Translations under genes and position numbers: made by a program
Assembly (NCBI GenBank): GCA_963971225.1
Contig: OZ020267.1
Coordinates: 107,409,892-107,473,891 of the forward strand
Source: Melieria omissa
Lineage: Eukaryota; Arthropoda; Insecta; Diptera; Ulidiidae
Direction of reading: 5' to 3'
Length of the DNA stretch: 64,000 nucleotides
The notes under the pieces: generated by a model
The model's input: the letters and a program-made list of their open reading frames with translations, nothing else
What the model was told of the DNA's origin: nothing
The model's database searches: none
In this document: positions 58,946 through 64,000 of the stretch, piece by piece
Layout: every line of letters starts with the position of its first letter
How positions within the stretch are numbered: the first letter of the stretch is position 1

Positions 58946-60360
58946 ACTTTTTTCAAAATTTTCTAAAACAATTCAACTTTTATTTAGGCTCAATTTAAGT
59001 TTCAAAACGTTTATGATTTCGTCATATAAAACCTCATTTATTTGCTTCTCATCGAATTTCAGTTTCAATCAGATTTTCTTTATAACTCTTTCATATGAAT
59101 AAAAATCACTAAAGTTTAGGCAACACAAAAATATATAAAATTTTAAAAATTTCCTAAAAGAAAAATGTAAAAAAAACGCCACAAAAGCCAGCAATAGCCA
59201 ATAAAATACGCCAACACATGCGCCGTCACAATGACTAACACACTGAAAAGAAGCAAAAAAAATAAATATAATAAATAAAAAAAAGCCAACACACCACAAA
59301 CAACCACCGCTACAACAAATTCCCACATTTGCAACAAAACCAGATATGGTTGGCTGTGTCATGTATCAAACTGCAAAACACCCAAAACACGACAAACCGC
59401 CGCTTGCCAACAAAACATGCCGCACAAAGTCTTCTTGTGCCCACAGAAAAAGCACCGCGCCTGAAAATATGCTAAGGAAAAAAACGGAAGCATTTCATAA
59501 AAAAAATGTGGGTAGGGCCAAGCAGCATAGCCACGGGGGAGCAGCTCAGGCAACACACGCTCCAAACTGTCATTGGGTCAATGTCAGCGTGTTTGGACAC
59601 ATTGTCGGTCAGGGAGCAAGCGAGTGCATCCAGCGTGAAGATAGAGTAGAGCGTCCTTAGGGAACAGGACGCATGCATTGGCTGTTGTGTGTTCTAGTGC
59701 TTTTGGTGCTTTGCTGTATTCCTGTGGTTTTGGTGACAGCACATGAACTGCCAATAGGCGGCAAACTTTTAGAAAAAAGCGTCACGTGTGGGTTTATAGT
59801 TCAAACAATGTTCAGCCAGTATTTGCTCGCTAAAGTTCTCCTTTCTAGGGCAGTGATGATTATTCTGGTACTTGCAAGAGTCCAGAACAATAAAAGTCAA
59901 GAATTTTTCTAAGTTTTTCTAAGTTTTTGGTGGATTTAAAATGATGTATGCCTTTGTGTACATATGCCTTTAGAATACCCAAGCTTGTGTTTGATTTGAA
60001 TCTAAAAATACCTTTGCCTGTATTTCCTTTTGCACCTTGTTTTGAAATACATAAATGTTTTTGTTAACACATTTCCGCCCAAACATCCATGCAATCATAC
60101 AAAAATAGATGAAAAGAGGAGCCGGAAATTGAAATGTCATTTTTCTTTATTTGCAAAGTCTGCAACCCTTCATTCCCTCTGCCATGTTTCAGGACTGTTA
60201 GAGTAGCACAACAATTTTGTTGACGTCTATTTTTTGCTCAAAGGCAGCAGATTAAATTCTTTTTGGCTAAAAGATAACTTTTGCAAGATGATGAATTTGT
60301 TTTAAGCTGATATCAAGAAATAAGCCACCATCTCTTAACATAGACTGAATACTCACCAAG
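58946..60360. other. Gene-free stretch
   Basis: No gene recognised. 59060-59340 is AT-rich. Overlapping frames on both strands at 59346-59680 carry no motif. Confidence 0.5.
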
Positions 60361-60369
60361 AAAAACTAA

Positions 60370-61050
60370 GTGTTGTAGCATACTTTTAGGCTGCAATACA
60401 ACTATTAACCGTTAAATCACTATGAAAACAATGTGTATTAACAAAATAGCAAAACAATTTTAGATTTAGTTGTCGTTTAAAAAAGTTATACCTGGATTCA
60501 ATTTGAAGTTAAGTGCATACATGTTACTCAGCCTTGAGGCGGGCATATGCATTTGAGGTTTAAGTCCCTGTGTAATGTGTATTGTGGTCGACTTTTAGGC
60601 TAACTTTACATCTGTGAGTCTTTAGTGTAATTTAAATTTTGTGGCATACTGTTAGGCTAACTTTGAAGGAGAAAATGATAGATGATATACCATAATATTT
60701 TGAGGCTAAGTTGGTGCTAAGTTAAGTCTAAATTTAAACTTAATATTATGGTCTACTTTTAGGCCCACTTTTAACTGTTAAACCAAAGTGGTTTAATGCT
60801 CTGGTATACGCTCAGGCTGTGTTCTTACTTGCGGCACTCTAATGTGTTCTAAAACTTGTGGCATACTTTTAGGCTAAGTTACCACTAACTGAAGCCTTAA
60901 TGCAGTTTGTGTTTTATAGTCTACTTGTAGGCTAACTTTTAACTGTTAAACCACAAATTAGTGTTAATATTCTGGTATACGTTCAGGCTGTGCTCTTACT
61001 TGCGTTAGACTAATGTGTTCTAAGGCTTGTGGTATACTTTTAGGCTGGAT
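60370..61050. repeat. Degenerate array of 'TACTTTTAGGCT' units
   Basis: The core 'gcatacttttaggct' or 'gtctacttttaggc' is near 60378, 60587, 60643, 60751, 60861, 60919 and 61032. The best-preserved part is a two-copy ~168-bp duplication (60751 and 60919) sharing 'acttttaactgttaaacca', 'tatacgytcaggctgtg', 'ctcttacttgcg' and 'ctaatgtgttcta'. The core resembles that of the 16.5-18.5 kb array. Confidence 0.85.
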
Positions 61051-62555
61051 ATAAGCTATGAGATTTCTGTGGGCTCCTAATAAGGGGTTTTCTGGCTTAA
61101 TTCCATTCTATTCAAAATTTTCAATCTCTTTCAAATCTAACAATTTAGCTAAAAAATCTAAAAATAAATCTTTGTATTGTCTGTTATGCTTGACAATGCT
61201 CAAAAACAATAACAACAAGAGTATCAACAAGTTAGAGCATCCATTTTTCTGAGCAAACCCAACTCCTGAAACTATCGCACCAACAACAAAGCCCAGCCTC
61301 AGTTCGCTAAGTCAGAACGCACAGCTTGTTTACATTATTCCAATTAGATTATCTGTGCATCTTACTAACGTTTTATTTTTTACTTTTTATTATTTCTATT
61401 TATTTTTATGCAGATTTCTTTTCGTATGTCGCACTGTCCTGCCTTGTCCTGTTCGTTTCTGTCTCGCTGCTGGCCTGTCAAGCTTTACACTTGTTATTCG
61501 CATTTAGTTCGTTCTTTCGCCACTCCTTCTCGTCGTTTGCATTTTTGCCCATTTTTGCTTTACTGCTTTCAAGGTTTACTTTTTTGGTTTTTTTTCTATA
61601 TTTTCAGCACTTGTTGTTGTTGTTGTTTAGTCTGTGCGGTAGCTTATCGCATTTGTGCCGTGTCACTGTTGTCGCCATTGTTGTTGGGCACCGACTGTGT
61701 CCGGTTGCGCAGCGCCACCAGCTGATGGCTGTTTTGCGTTTCAATTAAAATTTAAATGTTCTTTCAAGCATACTTACTACAAAAACTGTAGTAACGCATA
61801 GGCACCTAAAAGTGTGCTACGCATTTTAATGAAAAACCTTTTGGGCGGTGACACCATGTTTTTGAAGTTCATTTTTAAGTCTTATTTAAATATATTTTCA
61901 GTTGGTTTTGAAAGCTCAGCTCTATTGAAAATCATTTGGCTTTTTCCACATTCTTTCTATTTCATATTTCCATTACATTGACTTCATTCATTTGCATTTC
62001 TAGACCATTACTCCAAAAACTATGCAGTCTTGTTGTTGTTGTTGTTGAAAACTTTGCCAGTAGTTGCCAGATTTCATAAATAAAACTTTATTTTCCAGCG
62101 CATTCAGACAGCAAAAAAGAAATAGTTAACATGCAGCAAAAGTGGCGGCAACTTTTGACATTTGACAATATGACATTTCTGTCTGACATTGCAGACATCG
62201 TTATGCGTTGGTAATGGTGACATTGGCGCGACAGTAACGTTGGCGTTGTTTATTTGTCTTGAACAAGAAATAGTTTTGTGTTTTCTATTTCTATAGCAAC
62301 AAGAAATTTACTCGCACTAAAGTTGAATTGGTTTGTTTTGGTTTTAAAGTCGATATTGATTTTGTTGTAAGAAACACACAGAGTCTGCTTGGCAGTCATG
62401 TTAGTTTCAATTTGAATATGAATTCACTTAAAAATGTTGAATACTTAAGTTGAAGCAGAATTCATTGTTGTTTTCAATCAGTCATATTTATGTGGTTTTT
62501 TTTGGAGATGATTTGGTTCCGAATACGTTTTTTATTTTCTGAAAAAGTTTAAGAA
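61051..62555. other. Gene-free stretch
   Basis: No gene recognised. A (TTG)n run is at 62031-62047, and a 140-codon Leu/Phe-rich plus-strand frame at 61326-61748 comes from T-rich sequence. A reverse-complement copy of the TTTTAGG motif (CACCTAAAAGTGTGCTAC) is at about 61803. Confidence 0.5.
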
Positions 62556-62559
62556 AATA

Positions 62560-63610
62560 GGTAATAAAGATGCTGAAGTCGCTGAAACCGTTGAAATTTA
62601 ATCTTGAAATTGGTTTGATTTTTTTTAATTAAAAACAGAACAAACAGTAGTAGAATAGTTCCAGTTTCAATATGACTTCAGTTAAATATTTTTACTACTA
62701 TAGTAGTTTATGTGGTGTTTTGTTGGATTTGGTATAGTAAATGTAAAAGAAAACAGATAATAAAGACGCTTAAGTTACTAAAATTGCTAAAGTCTTATTT
62801 CTGTTTAAATGGGAATCGCTAGGTTTGGAAAAATTGTCTTCCTTAAAAAATGTTAACAAATGTATAATGAATTTGCTCAAGTCTCCTGACTCATATTATA
62901 TTTACCTCTACTGATTTTTTTCCATTAGAATTATAAAAGCTTCAAGAATAATTAATTTTTCGTAGTCTAAAATAGTTAGAGATGCTAAAGAAAGATTCTA
63001 CAGTCACTTAAATCGCTGAAATTTTATTCCTTTTGAAATGTAAATTATTAGGATTGGAAAAATATGCTTACAAATCAATCTTTCATTATCTGAAAGAGCT
63101 AAAAAGCAGATAATAAATATGCTAAAATAAATTACAAAAATATTAATTAATTAATGAAATCAATCTCATACAGTTTTATATCTATTTAAATGTTATCCAT
63201 TAGGTTCATAAAAGGTTAGATGAAAAATTAATTTTATCTTCCAAAAAAGTAAAAAAAGACAAATAATGAATCCGATACAGTTTAATATCTGTTGAAATGT
63301 GATCCATTAGGTATGGTGAAATAAATTTTTTATCTTCCACAAAATTAATAAGAAACCGTTAACAAATGTGGTGAAGTCGCCTAATCCGATCCTCTTTTAT
63401 ATGTTTTGAATTGTGATCCATTAGGTTTGGGGAAGAATAAGTTTTGTATATTCTAAAAAATCAATAAAACCAATAGCAACAATCGCTTTAATAGACAGTT
63501 TTGTATGCATTTAAGATCACTTTTGTATGTAAAAAGTTTATTGAAGAATCACCTTTTTATCTTCTAAAAAGAAAATTAAACAAAATAGATAATGAAGATG
63601 CCAAAGTTAT
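62560..63610. repeat. Degenerate ~110-150-bp minisatellite
   Basis: Units contain 'gatccattaggtttggg', 'ttttatcttctaaaaa', 'aacaaatgtggtgaagtcgc' and 'ttttatatctgttgaaatg'. The 'ttaggt' marker is near 62819, 63048, 63198, 63306 and 63419. No frames of interest. Confidence 0.75.
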
Positions 63611-63654
63611 TTAAACAATGCAGATTTTTTGTCTATTGATATATAAATAATTAG

Positions 63655-63770
63655 GTAGTAGGGATTGCAATCCCGGGATCGCGAATCCCGTAATCCCGGG
63701 ATCCCGGACAATTTCAGTCCCGAAAAATCCCGGGATTGACAAAATCCGATCCCGGGATCGAAACAAATAA
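63655..63770. repeat. TCCCGGGATC palindromic repeat cluster, possible hAT end
   Basis: Four copies of TCCCGGGAT with diverged neighbours (AATCCCG, CGATCCCGGGATCG) occur within 110 bases of otherwise AT-rich DNA. The block starts TAGGGATTGCAATCCCGGG. Clusters of this palindrome are seen in the subterminal regions of some hAT elements, so this may be the left end of an element running off the window. No opposite end is visible. Confidence 0.5.
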
Positions 63771-64000
63771 AAAGCTCACTTATGGTAATTATCACTAATG
63801 GTAATATAAAACCATTAGCATTTGAGAAACTGTAACGAAACTAGGTTAGCCAGGTGTTTTGGCAATTAAATGCGTTTTTAAGTTATTTGTCATAAATATT
63901 TTGTTCCTAGTTTTAAATTAAATACACAGAATTGTATTTAATACATAGTTATAATTTATTTGATTAAAAAAAAGTCTGAACTAGTTCCTTAAAGCAATAT
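63771..64000. other. Window end, AT-rich
   Basis: AT-rich sequence with no gene. It could be the interior of the element suggested by the CCCGGG cluster. Confidence 0.4.

Overview
The window looks like non-coding DNA (intergenic or deep intronic) from a higher fly, most plausibly a tephritid fruit fly. The base composition is AT-rich, and short (CAA)n/(TTG)n runs occur everywhere. The two introns that can be defined are 61 and 65 bp, typical of Diptera. The transposon mix fits a fly: mariner, DD41D mariner-like, Merlin, hAT-type MITEs, non-LTR fragments and tRNA-derived SINEs. The organism call is inference from these features, not from a marker gene.

There is almost no host coding sequence. 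The one convincing host exon is on the minus strand at 24985-25341: 119 codons, G/C-rich at third positions, Ser/Thr/Pro/Gln-rich, ending at a good splice donor. A possible TATA-less initiator/DPE promoter lies about 2.5 kb upstream on the same strand (about 27.86 kb). I could not name the gene.

The most complete element is a Merlin (IS1016/ISXO2-like) DNA transposon at 48958-51618. It has inverted repeats of about 400 bp, an 8-bp target duplication (CAACTTTC) and a minus-strand transposase. Removing two short introns gives an uninterrupted 336-residue protein with a readable D-D-E triad (D161, D222, E259). A three-copy, 142-bp internal repeat lies in its 5' leader.

Other mobile DNA includes two mariner remnants (9.4-9.95 kb), a DD41D-type remnant (29.6 kb), and a 5'-truncated non-LTR fragment with target duplication (13.5 kb). 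Two decayed LINE tails lie at 20.8-21.1 and 48.0-48.3 kb. There is a tRNA-derived SINE with a 9-bp duplication (17.5 kb), a tRNA-like head (45.3 kb) and a probable solo LTR (57.5-58.1 kb). Two families of hAT-like MITEs are present: A with two copies and B with five.

The rest is unusually rich in degenerate tandem arrays. (TTTTA)n tracts occur at 3.1, 24.4 and 26.6 kb, and a 1.6-kb TTCAA-type tract at 6.35 kb. Minisatellites with units of about 45-360 bp occur at 10, 12.9, 14, 16.5-18.5, 21.6, 30, 39-40.7, 42.6-44, 45.5-46.5, 52.6-53.5, 56.4-58.6, 60.4-61 and 62.6-63.6 kb. Two of them (38.8-40.7 and 42.6-44.0 kb) are inverted copies of one repeat element. Two others (16.5-18.5 and 60.4-61 kb) share a TACTTTTAGGC-like core that also recurs singly elsewhere. 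Several transposons landed inside these arrays, and the arrays supply internal 'empty sites' that confirm the insertions.
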